This document shows, in pieces, positions 42,980 to 51,852 of a stretch of 64,000 nucleotides of DNA. The first letter of the stretch is position 1. Each line of letters begins with the position of its first letter. Below the pieces are notes generated by a model. That model was not told the origin of the DNA. It saw only the letters and a list, made by a program, of their open reading frames with translations, and did not search any database. Position numbers and translations under genes: made by a program. The stretch covers positions 1 through 64,000 of the forward strand of contig CAVRXD010000038.1 of NCBI GenBank assembly GCA_963725065.1. Reading direction: 5' to 3'. The stretch comes from VAZQ01 sp963725065. Its GTDB lineage: Bacteria; Pseudomonadota; Alphaproteobacteria; Rhizobiales; Xanthobacteraceae.

Positions 42980-43954
42980 ATGCACCGGACGATGATCGCC
43001 ACGTCGACGATATTGCTTGCGCTCGCGACGCACGCCGCCGCGCAGGATTGGCCCACCCGGCCGATGACCCTGGTGGTTCCATTTTCGGCCGGCGGCGGCG
43101 TCGACGTGAGCGCACGCATCCAGGCGCAGCGGATGGGCGAGCTGCTCGGCCAGACCATCATCGTGGAGAATGTCGGCGCGGCGGCCGGCATGGCCGGCGG
43201 CCAGCGCGTCGCCAAGGCGGCACCCGACGGCTACACCTTCCTGATCGGCAACACCGGCACCCACGCCTTCAACCAGAGCCTCTACAAAAAGCCGCTCTAC
43301 AATGCCGCGACCGACTTCCAGCCGGTCGGGCTGGTGTCGGAATCGCCGCGCATCCTGGTCGCGCGCAAGGACCTGCCGGTGACCAATCTCAAGGAGCTCA
43401 TCGCCTACATCAAGGCGAACGAAAGCAAGATGCAGTACGGCTCGGCCGGCGTTGGCTCCGGCACGCATCTGCCCTGCGCGCTGTTCAACCAGGCGATCGG
43501 AGCCAACGTCACGCACGTGCCCTATCGCGGCGAAGGCCCGGTGATGCAGGATCTGATCGGTGGCCGCATCGATTACATGTGCGCCACCATCCAGAGCGGT
43601 GCGGCGCAGTCCAGGGAGGGCACCGTCAGAGGGATCGCCGTGATGGCGGAGAAACGGGCGCCGATCATCCCCGACCTTGCCACGACCGGCGAGCAGGGCC
43701 TGCCCGGCGTCGAGGCGAGCGTATGGAACGCATTCTTCCTGCCGAAGGGAACGCCGGATCCGATCGTGCGCAAGCTCAACAAGGCGATGAGCGATACGGT
43801 CGACGATCCCACCATCCGCAAGCGGCTGGAGGAGCTGGGGCTCGAAATCGTGCCGCCCGACCACCGCTCGCCGGAATATCTCACCAAATATCTGCCGCAG
43901 GAAATCGAGCGCTGGGCCAAGCCGATCCAGGCCGGCGGCATCAGCGCGGACTGA
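42980..43954 (+). CDS. Bug/TctC-type periplasmic binding protein, tandem copy 1
   Basis: A 324-residue exported solute-binding protein. Signal peptide about 1-21 (MHRTMIATSTILLALATHAA), mature start near QDWPTRP. The Bug ligand-binding loops are present: VVPFSAGGGVDVSARI, VENVGAAAGMAGGQRVAKAA with PDGYTFLIGN, MQYGSAGVGSGTH and VPYRGEGPVMQDLIGG, and a C-terminal ending (GGISAD) shared with the next copies. AAGGAG lies upstream. First of four paralogues on the same strand. No TctA/TctB is present, so it probably works with a transporter elsewhere or as a receptor. Confidence 0.93.
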   Translation: MHRTMIATSTILLALATHAAAQDWPTRPMTLVVPFSAGGGVDVSARIQAQRMGELLGQTIIVENVGAAAGMAGGQRVAKAAPDGYTFLIGNTGTHAFNQSLYKKPLYNAATDFQPVGLVSESPRILVARKDLPVTNLKELIAYIKANESKMQYGSAGVGSGTHLPCALFNQAIGANVTHVPYRGEGPVMQDLIGGRIDYMCATIQSGAAQSREGTVRGIAVMAEKRAPIIPDLATTGEQGLPGVEASVWNAFFLPKGTPDPIVRKLNKAMSDTVDDPTIRKRLEELGLEIVPPDHRSPEYLTKYLPQEIERWAKPIQAGGISAD

Positions 43955-44114
43955 ATCCCGATCATCCACGGGGCAACTGTCGATCAGGTCGCGCCAAGAT
44001 TGCTGCGCCGCGGGCGTACGAGGAGTGCCGCTTGCGCCCGAACGAGAGGACAAGGACAATCGGCATCCGTTAAGAGACGCACAAAGCGTCCCAACCCCGC
44101 GGGAGGAAAGCTTG

Positions 44115-45089
44115 GTGAGGACCATTGTCGCGACGGCTACCGCCTTTTTTCTTATCTCTGCCGGCACCGCACAGGCGGAGGACTGGCCGACGCGAGCCAT
44201 TACCATGGTGGTGCCCTATGCCGCCGGCGGCCCGGTCGACACGATCGGACGGATCCTTGCCGCGCGCCTGAGCGAAATTCTCGGTCAGCAGGTGGTGATC
44301 GAAAACGCCGGTGGCGCCGGGGGGATGACCGGCGCCGCGCGGGTCGCGAAGTCAGCGCCCGACGGCTACACCGTTCTGCTCTCGGGTAGCGCCGTTCTCG
44401 CCATCAACCAGACGCTCTACAAGAAGCCGCTCTACAACGCCGTCACCGACTTCGAGCATGTCGTGCTGTTTTCGGATTCCGCGCGCGTGCTGATCACGCG
44501 CAAGGACCTCCCGGCGAACACGCTGCCGGAGTTCGTCGCCTATGCCAAAGCCAACCAGGGCAAGATGCAATACGGCTCCGCCGGCGTCGGCTCGGGCGTC
44601 CATGTGTGCTCCATCCTGCTCGACGTCGCCATGGGCACCAAGATCACGCATGTGCCGTATCGCGGCGCCGGGCCGGCGATGCAGGATTTGATCGGCGGCC
44701 GCCTCGACTTCATTGCCGAACAAATCTCGACGGCGCTTCCGCAGATCCAGGGCAACGCTGTCAAGGCGATCGCCACGCTCGGGCTCGATCGGGCGCCCGG
44801 CGTCGAAGATCTGCCGACCGCGCAGGAGTTGGGCCTTTCCGGTCTCGACTGCAGCAGCTGGGGCTCGTTGTCTTTTCCCAAGGGCACGCCTGACGACATC
44901 GTGCGGCGCCTCGCCAAGGCTTCGAACGAAGCGGTGGAGACGCCGGCTGTCCGCGAGCGGTTCAAAGGCATCGGCGTGACCATCCCGGCCGCGGAGCGCA
45001 GAACCCCGGAATATCTGGCCAAGTTCGTTCCAAGCGAGATCGAGCGATGGGCCGGCCCGATCAAGGCAAGCGGAGCGAACGCCGACTGA
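44115..45089 (+). CDS. Bug/TctC-type periplasmic binding protein, tandem copy 2
   Basis: A 324-residue paralogue of the preceding gene, with signal peptide and mature start near AEDWPTRA. Shared loops: VVPYAAGGPVDTIGRI, VIENAGGAGGMTGAARVA, MQYGSAGVGSGVH and VPYRGAGPAMQDLIGG, ending ASGANAD. I place the start at GTG 44115, eight bases after GGAGG (44102-44106), with TTG 44112 as an alternative; this gives the same length as copy 1. The first cysteine pattern and EQISTALPQIQ segment differ from its neighbours, so the ligand may differ. Confidence 0.92.
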   Translation: MRTIVATATAFFLISAGTAQAEDWPTRAITMVVPYAAGGPVDTIGRILAARLSEILGQQVVIENAGGAGGMTGAARVAKSAPDGYTVLLSGSAVLAINQTLYKKPLYNAVTDFEHVVLFSDSARVLITRKDLPANTLPEFVAYAKANQGKMQYGSAGVGSGVHVCSILLDVAMGTKITHVPYRGAGPAMQDLIGGRLDFIAEQISTALPQIQGNAVKAIATLGLDRAPGVEDLPTAQELGLSGLDCSSWGSLSFPKGTPDDIVRRLAKASNEAVETPAVRERFKGIGVTIPAAERRTPEYLAKFVPSEIERWAGPIKASGANAD

Positions 45090-45218
45090 ATGGCCGCACG
45101 CCCGGGGCTTGTCCGGGATTTCAACGCTGACATTCACCGGCGGCTATCGCGAACCGACAGCGAACGACCGCTGAAACCGCAAGAAGCGCAGGATGCATTC
45201 GAACCGGAGGGTGAGGCA

Positions 45219-46202
45219 ATGCTGACAAGGCTCATCGCCGCCGCGCTCGCTGTGGTCGTGCTGACGCCGCTTCATCCCCTCAATGCCCAGGATTGGCCGG
45301 CCCGCACCGTTACCATGGTCGTGCCCTTCCCCGCCGGCGGCCCGCTCGATGTGGTTGCGAGGATCCTGGCGCAGCCCATGGGCGAACTGCTCGGCCAGCA
45401 GATCATCATCGAGAATATCGGCGGCGCCGGCGGATCGACCGGCTCGAGCCGCGTCGCCAAGGCGACACCCGACGGCTACGTTTTCCTCTACGGCAACAGC
45501 GGGACCCACGCCTACAGCCAATTGCTCACCAAGAAGCCGCCATATGACGCGGTCAACGACTTCGCGCCGGTCGCCGTATTCGTCGAGAATTCGAAGGTGC
45601 TGGTGACGCGCAAGGATCTCCCCGCCGACACGCTGGGCGAGTTCATCGCCTACGCCAAAGCCAACCAGGCACGGATGCAATACGGATCGGCCGGCGGAGG
45701 CTCCGCCACGCATGTGAGCTGTGTCCTGCTCAACGTCGCGATCGGCGTCGATGTCACCCATGTTCCCTATCGCGGAACGGGACCGGCGATGCAGGATCTC
45801 ATGGGCGGTCGCATCGACTACATCTGTGACGTGATCTCGACCGCGCTCCCGCTCATTCGCAACAAGGCCGTGAAGGCCATCGCGCTGCTCTCGCCCCAGC
45901 GCAGCAGCGTTCTGCCGGACCTCGCGACCGCCCAGGAGCAAGGCCTCGCCGGTTTCGACGCCGATGGCTGGAACGCTTTCTTCCTGCCCCGCGGTACGCC
46001 CGAGCCGATCGTGCGCCGCCTCGCCAAGGTCACAAGCGACACGCTCGACCTGGCGTGGGTGCGCGAACGCCTTGAGGGCCTGGGACTGAACATCACGCCG
46101 CCGGAACGCCGCACGCCGGAATATCTCGCCAAGCTCATCCCGAGCGAACTCGTAAAATGGGCGGACGCGGTCAAGGCGAGCGGGGCCGCAGCCTCCGATT
46201 GA
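45219..46202 (+). CDS. Bug/TctC-type periplasmic binding protein, tandem copy 3
   Basis: A 327-residue paralogue, signal peptide MLTRLIAAALAVVVLTPLHP with mature start near AQDWPAR. Loops: VVPFPAGGPLDVVARI, IIENIGGAGGSTGSSRVAKA with PDGYVFLYGN, MQYGSAGGGSATHVSC and VPYRGTGPAMQDLMGG, ending ASGAAASD. The ATG at 45219 follows GGAGG at 45206-45210; the open frame upstream has no such site and lacks a leader peptide pattern. It is closest in motif wording to copy 4 (CDVISTALPLI against CEVISTGLPPI). Confidence 0.92.
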   Translation: MLTRLIAAALAVVVLTPLHPLNAQDWPARTVTMVVPFPAGGPLDVVARILAQPMGELLGQQIIIENIGGAGGSTGSSRVAKATPDGYVFLYGNSGTHAYSQLLTKKPPYDAVNDFAPVAVFVENSKVLVTRKDLPADTLGEFIAYAKANQARMQYGSAGGGSATHVSCVLLNVAIGVDVTHVPYRGTGPAMQDLMGGRIDYICDVISTALPLIRNKAVKAIALLSPQRSSVLPDLATAQEQGLAGFDADGWNAFFLPRGTPEPIVRRLAKVTSDTLDLAWVRERLEGLGLNITPPERRTPEYLAKLIPSELVKWADAVKASGAAASD

Positions 46203-46256
46203 TGCTCCATCCGCGCCTCCTCAGCCACCCGCTCACGCCTGCAATCAGGGACAACA

Positions 46257-47237
46257 TTGACGATGGCAAAGGCGACAGCATTGGCGCTCGCAACCATGAT
46301 GACGCTCACGGCGGCGGCCGCCGCGCAGGAGTGGCCGACCCGTCCGGTGACCATGGTCGTACCGTTCACCGCCGGCGGTCCGGTCGATGTCGCGGCACGC
46401 CTCATTGCCCCACGCGTGAGTGAAAGCCTCGGGCAGCAGATCGTGGTGGAAAACATGGGCGGCGCGGGCGGCATGACCGGCTCGAACCGCGTGGCCAAGG
46501 CCGCGCCCGATGGCTATCTGCTCGTGCTCGGCAATGGCGGCACCCATGCCTACAACCAGTCGCTCTACAAGAAGCCGCTGTACAATTCCGAGAGCGACTT
46601 CGCGCCCGTCGGCGTCGTGGTGGAAAACACCAAAGTGCTCATCGTGCGCAATGACTTTCCCGCCAACTCGTTGCCCGAGTTTGTCGCCTATGTGAAAGCC
46701 AATCAGGACAAGCTGCAATACGGTTCGGCAGGGGCCGGATCCGCCACGCATATCGCCTGCCTGTTGCTCAACTATCGCATGCGCACGAATGTCACCCATG
46801 TTCCCTACCGCGGCGCCGGGCCGGCGCTGCAGGATCTGATCGCGGGCCGGATCGACTTCATGTGCGAGGTGATCTCGACTGGGCTGCCACCGATCCAGAG
46901 CAAGCTGGTGAAACCCATTGCCCTCCTCTCGACGCGCCGCGCGTCGGTGCTGCCGCAACTGCCCACGGCGCTTGAGCAGGGCCTTCCCGACGTCGATGCC
47001 GACGGCTGGAATGCGTTCTTCTTTCCGAAGGGAACGCCCGACCCGATCGTCCGCCGGCTCAATGCCGCCACCAGCAAGGCACTGGACAACCCGGCGCTCA
47101 GCGTTCGGATGGAAGAATTGGGGCTGACCGTGCCACCGGCCGACCGACGCACGCCTGAGCACCTCGGCGAGCTGGTCCGGATGGAGATCGGGAAATGGGC
47201 GCCCCCGATCAAGGCGAGCGGCTTCAGCGCGGACTGA
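46257..47237 (+). CDS. Bug/TctC-type periplasmic binding protein, tandem copy 4
   Basis: Last of four tandem paralogues, 326 residues. Signal peptide region MAKATALALATMMTLTAAAA, mature start near AQEWPTRP. Loops: VVPFTAGGPVDVAARL, VVENMGGAGGMTGSNRVAKA, LQYGSAGAGSATHIAC and VPYRGAGPALQDLIAG, ending ASGFSAD. The start is TTG at 46257 or, more conventionally, ATG at 46263; AGGGA lies just upstream. Its 3' end is convergent with rsmD, with only 11 bases between. Confidence 0.92.
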   Translation: MTMAKATALALATMMTLTAAAAAQEWPTRPVTMVVPFTAGGPVDVAARLIAPRVSESLGQQIVVENMGGAGGMTGSNRVAKAAPDGYLLVLGNGGTHAYNQSLYKKPLYNSESDFAPVGVVVENTKVLIVRNDFPANSLPEFVAYVKANQDKLQYGSAGAGSATHIACLLLNYRMRTNVTHVPYRGAGPALQDLIAGRIDFMCEVISTGLPPIQSKLVKPIALLSTRRASVLPQLPTALEQGLPDVDADGWNAFFFPKGTPDPIVRRLNAATSKALDNPALSVRMEELGLTVPPADRRTPEHLGELVRMEIGKWAPPIKASGFSAD

Positions 47238-47248
47238 CTATGAGCGCG

Positions 47249-47806
47249 TCAGGCACGGTGTCGCAGCACGATGAGCGCGCTGTCGTCGTAATTGCGCCGT
47301 TCGATCTCATCGAATCCTTCGGGCGTGGTGAAACCGGGTTTGGCGGCCTCTTCCACGACCACCAGCGCGCCGGGCGCCAGCCATCCACCGGTTCGTGCCG
47401 AGGCGAGAGCCTGTTCGGCAAGGCCGCGGCCGTAAGGCGGATCGAGGAAAGCCACGGAGAACGGCTCGATCGGATGCGCCGCCCCGAGCTTGGTGGCATC
47501 GCGCCGAAAGATGCGGGTGGTGCCGCCCAACCCCAAGGTCGCCACGTTCTCGCGCAGCAGCGCTCGGGCCTCCGCTCCCTCGTCGATGAACAGAGCAAAC
47601 GCCGCGCCGCGGGACAGCGCCTCGAGCCCAAGCGCGCCCGTCCCGGAAAAGAGATCGAGCACGCGCGCGTCCGTGATGGGATCGCCATAGGCATGGACGA
47701 GAATGTTGAACAGCGATTCCCGCAGCCGATCGGCGGTCGGCCTGATCGCCCGCGACGCCGGGGCCGCGAGCAGGCGCCCGCGCAAACGCCCGCCCACGAT
47801 GCGCAT
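47249..47806 (-). CDS. rsmD: 16S rRNA (guanine966-N2)-methyltransferase
   Basis: SAM-dependent rRNA methyltransferase of 185 residues modifying G966 of 16S rRNA. MRIVGGRLRGRLL and RPTADRLRESLFNIL are diagnostic, the SAM site is VLDLFSGTGALGLEAL (49-64), and catalytic DPPY is at 122-125 in FLDPPYGRGLA. Its ATG overlaps the stop of the pseudouridine synthase gene by one base (TGATG), so translation of the two is coupled. Confidence 0.95.
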   Translation of the reverse strand: MRIVGGRLRGRLLAAPASRAIRPTADRLRESLFNILVHAYGDPITDARVLDLFSGTGALGLEALSRGAAFALFIDEGAEARALLRENVATLGLGGTTRIFRRDATKLGAAHPIEPFSVAFLDPPYGRGLAEQALASARTGGWLAPGALVVVEEAAKPGFTTPEGFDEIERRNYDDSALIVLRHRA

Positions 47807-48867
47807 CAGCGCCTCTTGCCCGGCGGGGACCGGCGGCCGCGCGCCTTTTTCTCCCGACGCGCAAGTTCCGGCTGGCCGAAACGCTCAGCATCGCGCTGGC
47901 GCTTCTTGCGCGTACGCGGCGGACGCTTGCGCTCGCCTGCATCCAAAGGCGCGGGGCGGACCCGGGCGTCGGGGGACGCCGGCGCGAAACGCCCCACCCG
48001 TCTGCGCGGATCGCCTTGGGCGCCCGTCGCCGGGTGACGGTACGGGGCAGCCACCGCGTCCGTCTCCCGCTCGATCCTGTCGCGCTCGATTCTGGGCCCG
48101 GAGAAATCCGCACCGGCCAAGGCCGCGATCCGGTCGCCGAGTTGGTCACGCAAGGTCCGCGTTTTCACCTCTTCGATTGCGCCTTCAGACAGGTCGCCCA
48201 GCCGGAACGGACCGAACGAAACCCGGATCAGGCGGTTCACCGCCAGCCCGAGATGACCGAGCACGTTCTTCACCTCGCGGTTCTTGCCTTCCCGGATTGC
48301 GAAGGTGAGCCAGACGTTGCTGCCCTGCGAGCGGTCGACGGTGGCCTCGATCTCACCATACCGCACGCCATCGATGGTGATGCCGCGCCGCAACGCATCG
48401 AGCTGCGCCTGCGCCACGCTGCCGTGGGCGCGCACGCGGTAGCGCCGCAGCCATCCGGTCGCCGGCAGTTCGAGCGCGCGAGCAAGACCACCATCGTTCG
48501 TGAGCAATAAAAGACCCTCGGTGTTGAGGTCGAGGCGGCCCACGCTGATGAGACGCGGCAGTTCCTTCGGCAGCACGCCGAAGATGGTCGGACGCCCGCC
48601 GGGGTCGGCGTGGGTCGTCAACAGGCCGCGCTGCTTGTGATAGAGAAAGAGTCGCGTGCGCTCGCGCGTGGGCAGCGGCTGACCATCGACTTCGATGCGG
48701 TCGCGAACCCCGACGTTGAGCGCGGGCGACGCGACCAGCTTGCCGTTGACCGCAACGCGCCCGGCCGCGATCCAGGCCTCCGCCTCGCGGCGCGAGGCAA
48801 GGCCGGCCCGCGCGATCACCTTGGCAATGCGCTCGCCGGCTGGCGGATGCTCGTTTTGCTTGTCCAT
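47806..48867 (-). CDS. Pseudouridine synthase, RsuA/RluB/RluE family, with basic tail
   Basis: rRNA pseudouridine synthase of 353 residues. An S4 RNA-binding domain is at about 12-60 (RIAKVIARAGLASRREAEAW). The catalytic domain has the Asp113 motif SVGRLDLNTEGLLLLTNDGG and GKNREVKNVLGHLGLAVNRL. Beyond about residue 250 lies a low-complexity tail rich in Arg, Pro, Asp and Lys (to KKARGRRSPPGKRR), which many alphaproteobacterial relatives also have and which probably binds RNA. RluB-like (23S U2605) is the best guess; RsuA is not excluded. It is coupled to rsmD downstream and divergent from tadA. Confidence 0.9.
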   Translation of the reverse strand: MDKQNEHPPAGERIAKVIARAGLASRREAEAWIAAGRVAVNGKLVASPALNVGVRDRIEVDGQPLPTRERTRLFLYHKQRGLLTTHADPGGRPTIFGVLPKELPRLISVGRLDLNTEGLLLLTNDGGLARALELPATGWLRRYRVRAHGSVAQAQLDALRRGITIDGVRYGEIEATVDRSQGSNVWLTFAIREGKNREVKNVLGHLGLAVNRLIRVSFGPFRLGDLSEGAIEEVKTRTLRDQLGDRIAALAGADFSGPRIERDRIERETDAVAAPYRHPATGAQGDPRRRVGRFAPASPDARVRPAPLDAGERKRPPRTRKKRQRDAERFGQPELARREKKARGRRSPPGKRR

Positions 48868-48984
48868 GTGCCCTATCGTTAGGCTCGTCGCTCAAGACGC
48901 CGCGTGATAGCAAAGTTATGGATGCATGTCCCGAACGCGGCGGTTCGCCGAGCCCACGCGGCGGACCCTGACCTGACCGAGACT

Positions 48985-49431
48985 ATGCCGACGCATACTT
49001 TCATGGAACTTGCACTCGACGAGGCGTACGCGGCGGCCGATGCCGGCGAGGTGCCGATCGGATGCGTGATCGTGTGCGACGGCGATTTGATCGCGCAGGC
49101 CGGCAACCGGACGCTGGCGGAGCGCGATCCCACCGCGCATGCGGAGATGGTCGCGATCCGGCGGGCGGCGGAGGCGCTCGGGAGCGAGCGGCTGGTCGAC
49201 TGCGACCTCTACGTGACGCTCGAGCCCTGCACCATGTGCGCGGCAGCGATCTCGTTCGCCCGCATCCGGCGGCTCTATTACGGCGCCGCCGATCCCAAAG
49301 GCGGCGCGGTCGAAAGCGGCGTGCGCTATTTCTCGGCCGCCACTTGCTTGCACCGGCCGGAGGTCTACGGCGGCATCGGCGAGACCGAGGCTGCGGCGCT
49401 GCTGCGCCAATTTTTTGCCGCGCGCCGCTGA
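48985..49431 (+). CDS. tadA: tRNA-specific adenosine deaminase
   Basis: Zinc enzyme converting A34 to inosine in the anticodon of tRNA-Arg(ACG). The 148-residue protein has the deaminase signature: His52-Ala-Glu54 in DPTAHAEMVAIRRA and Cys82/Cys85 in LEPCTMCAAAIS. VPIGCVIV and RRLYYGAADPKGGAVES are typical. I start at the ATG at 48985, giving the usual length; a GTG at 48904 would add 27 residues, and an ATG at 49003 would begin MELALDEA. Confidence 0.94.
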   Translation: MPTHTFMELALDEAYAAADAGEVPIGCVIVCDGDLIAQAGNRTLAERDPTAHAEMVAIRRAAEALGSERLVDCDLYVTLEPCTMCAAAISFARIRRLYYGAADPKGGAVESGVRYFSAATCLHRPEVYGGIGETEAAALLRQFFAARR

Positions 49432-49518
49432 GCGTGAGATGCGGGTGAGTTGCGCCCGTCCGAATCGCGCGGGATCATGCTCTCCTATCGGCCAAACGCC
49501 CGAATCGAGGAGGAACCC

Positions 49519-49797
49519 ATGAAGAAACTGTGCGCGCTCGCCGTTGCCTGCATCGCGATTGTCCAAGCCGCGGAGGGGATCGCCCAGGAGCAGCAATCGT
49601 TCAAGACCGTCATCGGGAAGAGCTACGAGATCAAGAACGTAACCTTCGCGCGCGGAGAAGCGACCGACAATCGCGAAATCTTCGTGGTGACGTTGCAGAA
49701 GGACAAGTCGGTGGCGGTCTGCTATTTCGCCGCCGCCAATTGGATTAATCTCAGCCCCGCCGCGCTCGAGGATTCCAAGCGCTGCGACGTGCGCTGA
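49519..49797 (+). CDS. Small secreted protein of unknown function
   Basis: A 92-residue exported protein, signal peptide MKKLCALAVACIAIVQAAEG with cleavage near IAQ-EQQ. The mature part of about 67 residues is mostly beta-like (KTVIGKSYEIKNVTF, REIFVVTLQKDKSVAVCYFA) with two cysteines. No family recognised. GAGGAGGA lies just before the ATG. It follows tadA and is convergent with the patatin gene. Confidence 0.75.
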   Translation: MKKLCALAVACIAIVQAAEGIAQEQQSFKTVIGKSYEIKNVTFARGEATDNREIFVVTLQKDKSVAVCYFAAANWINLSPAALEDSKRCDVR

Positions 49798-49816
49798 CCA
49801 GCCCCTTAGTTCGGTG

Positions 49817-50659
49817 CTAGCGGTCCAGCAGCGCACTCAACTTGTCCCTCACTTCCGCCTTGACCGGCTCGGCCGCCCGCAGGATTGCGCTCGCCTGCAG
49901 GAAATCGAGCGCGCGGAACGAACCGACCTTGGGCCGCACGATCAGGTCGGGTGCGCCGTGCTTGATCTTCTCGGCCGTGATGGCATTGCCCATGACGAGC
50001 ACTGTCGTGAGCAGGCACTCCCACGGATTGGGGATGTCGCGGCGCTCGGCTGGCTCGCCGGAAATGTCCACCGCGACGACGATGTCGGCAAGCGCACCCA
50101 AGTGGTCGAATGGGAGCGGATTGGTCGCGCCGCCGTCGATCAGAATCCGGTCGTTCACGATGACCGGCCGCATGACTGTCGGCAGTGCGATCGAGGCAGC
50201 CAGCGCCGGCCTGAGCGCGCCCGATGAGAACACCGCCTGCTGCCGCCGGTAGAGATCGGTGGCGACGATGGTCAGCGGAATTTCGAGCTCTTCGAAATCA
50301 TCCGGCACATCGTCGGGCATGAACTGCCGGCAGAATTTTTCCGCATCGACCAAGGTGGCGCTGCCAAAGCCCAAGCTGAACAGATCGGCGAACGTGCCCG
50401 CGCGCGTGGCGATGAGCCGGCGGAACACGTCCGCGCGGTTGTGGGCGAGCCTGATAACGAACCGCCGGATCCGCTTGCCTGACATCCCGGCGGCATAGGC
50501 GGCGCCGATCAACGAGCCGATCGACGTTCCGGCGATGGCGACCGGCTTCCTGCCCATATCGTCGAGCGCTTCGAGCACTGCGATATGGGCGAGCCCGCGG
50601 GCTCCGCCCCCGCCAAGCGCGAGCGCAAAGGTCTTCTCGCGCGCAAGGTTCTTAGTCAT
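49817..50659 (-). CDS. Patatin-like phospholipase, RssA-type
   Basis: A 280-residue serine lipase/acyl hydrolase of the bacterial patatin family. The oxyanion loop is GGGGARGLAHIAVLEAL (16-32), the nucleophile Ser46 is in AGTSIGSL, and the Asp175 of the catalytic dyad is in ILIDGGATNPLP. All active-site elements are present. It lacks a signal peptide, so a cytosolic role is likely; the lipid substrate is unknown. Its start overlaps the stop of the phosphotransferase gene by four bases (ATGA). Confidence 0.92.
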   Translation of the reverse strand: MTKNLAREKTFALALGGGGARGLAHIAVLEALDDMGRKPVAIAGTSIGSLIGAAYAAGMSGKRIRRFVIRLAHNRADVFRRLIATRAGTFADLFSLGFGSATLVDAEKFCRQFMPDDVPDDFEELEIPLTIVATDLYRRQQAVFSSGALRPALAASIALPTVMRPVIVNDRILIDGGATNPLPFDHLGALADIVVAVDISGEPAERRDIPNPWECLLTTVLVMGNAITAEKIKHGAPDLIVRPKVGSFRALDFLQASAILRAAEPVKAEVRDKLSALLDR

Positions 50660-51738
50660 CGTGCGCCCGCCTCGCGTGCAAAATCCCAGGCCGTGGCGGC
50701 GAGCGGGCGCACCAGCGGCGCCATGTTGGCGGCAGTCTCGCTGGCGGCGGTGCCGTCGCGCGCACGACCGGCGATGCCCTGCAAGATCGCCGCCAGTCGG
50801 AAGAAATTGTAGGCGAGATAGACCGCCAGATGCGGCCGCGGATCGAGGCCGGTACGCGCCACGTAGGTGTCCACATAGTCTGCCCGCGCCGGAATCCCGA
50901 GGCGGCCAAGATCATGCCCGAGCAACGTGCCGACACCGGCGCCGGTTTCAGACGGCGGCATGTGCCACTGCATCAGGTGATACGCGAGGTCGGCGAGCGG
51001 ATCGCCCAACGTCGACAGTTCCCAGTCGAGCACCGCGAGGATGTCGGGCCCGTGCGACGACAGGATGATGTTGTCGAGCCGGTAGTCGCCGTGCACGAGC
51101 CGCACCGGCGCCGGCGGAGGCAGATGCGCCGGAAGCCAAGCCATCAGCCGCTCCATCTCGTCGATCTTTTCGATCTCGGAGGCACGGTACTGCTTCGACC
51201 AGCGCTCGACCTGACGCCCGACATAATTCTCGCCCCGGCCGAAATCCGCCAGACCGAGCGCCGCCGGATCCAGAGCATGGAGCCGCGCGAGCGTGGCATT
51301 CATCGCGTCATAGACCGCCGCGCGCTCGCCCGCCTCGGCATCGGGTATGTGCGGCTCCCAGACCACGCGACCGTCGACATGGCTCATCACATAAAACGGC
51401 GTGCCGACGATGCCGGCCTCGTCGCAGAAGAGCACCGGCGTGGGGACCGGAAAGCCCTGGGCATGGAGCGCGCTGATGACCCGGAACTCGCGGTCGACCG
51501 CATGCGCGGACGGCAACAGCTTGCCCGGCGGCTTGCGCCGCAACACGAAGCGACGCGCGGGCGTCTCCAGCAGATAGGTGGGATTCGATTGCCCGCCCTT
51601 GAACTGCCGCACCCGCAAGGGACCTTTGAAATCCGGCAGTCGTGAAGCCAGCAATGTTTCGAGCCGCGCGGCATCGATTGCCAGCGCGCCGGCAACGTCC
51701 TTCGTTCCCGAAAAGGTGGCCTGACGGTCGATCGGCAT
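50656..51738 (-). CDS. Phosphotransferase family protein (APH/COG3173, ACAD10-like kinase domain)
   Basis: Protein-kinase-fold phosphotransferase of about 360 residues. The catalytic loop is LVHGDYRLDNIILS and the metal-binding segment is VLDWELSTLGDPLADLAYHL, both intact; the N-lobe has QFKGGQSNPTYLLET and RFVLRRKPPGKLL. The group is related to aminoglycoside phosphotransferases, but these environmental members are commonly linked to acyl-CoA metabolism, and an antibiotic-resistance role should not be assumed. I start at ATG 51738; ATG 51774 is also in frame. Coupled to the patatin gene downstream. Confidence 0.88.
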   Translation of the reverse strand: MPIDRQATFSGTKDVAGALAIDAARLETLLASRLPDFKGPLRVRQFKGGQSNPTYLLETPARRFVLRRKPPGKLLPSAHAVDREFRVISALHAQGFPVPTPVLFCDEAGIVGTPFYVMSHVDGRVVWEPHIPDAEAGERAAVYDAMNATLARLHALDPAALGLADFGRGENYVGRQVERWSKQYRASEIEKIDEMERLMAWLPAHLPPPAPVRLVHGDYRLDNIILSSHGPDILAVLDWELSTLGDPLADLAYHLMQWHMPPSETGAGVGTLLGHDLGRLGIPARADYVDTYVARTGLDPRPHLAVYLAYNFFRLAAILQGIAGRARDGTAASETAANMAPLVRPLAATAWDFAREAGAR

Positions 51739-51787
51739 CACTCGATATACACTCGCGATGCCGTCCCTACGCAAGCGGGAACGCTTG

Positions 51788-51852
51788 AGGACGAGCGCGA
51801 GCGGTACGACCTACGCCGCAGGACGAGCACGAGCGGTACCGACCTACGCCGC
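51788..51852. repeat. 32/33-base tandem duplication covering the end of the dehalogenase-like gene
   Basis: AGGACGAGCGCGAGCGGTAC GACCTACGCCGC (51788-51819) is followed directly by AGGACGAGCACGAGCGGTAC CGACCTACGCCGC (51820-51852). The copies differ by one substitution and one inserted C. The stop codon of the hydrolase gene (51844-51846) lies in the second copy, so the first copy is a duplicate of the gene's last bases placed downstream of it. Confidence 0.85.

Noticed and set aside
50656..51738. Aminoglycoside resistance gene
   Set aside because: The kinase fold and catalytic motifs are shared with environmental COG3173 proteins; nothing specific to drug-modifying enzymes is seen.
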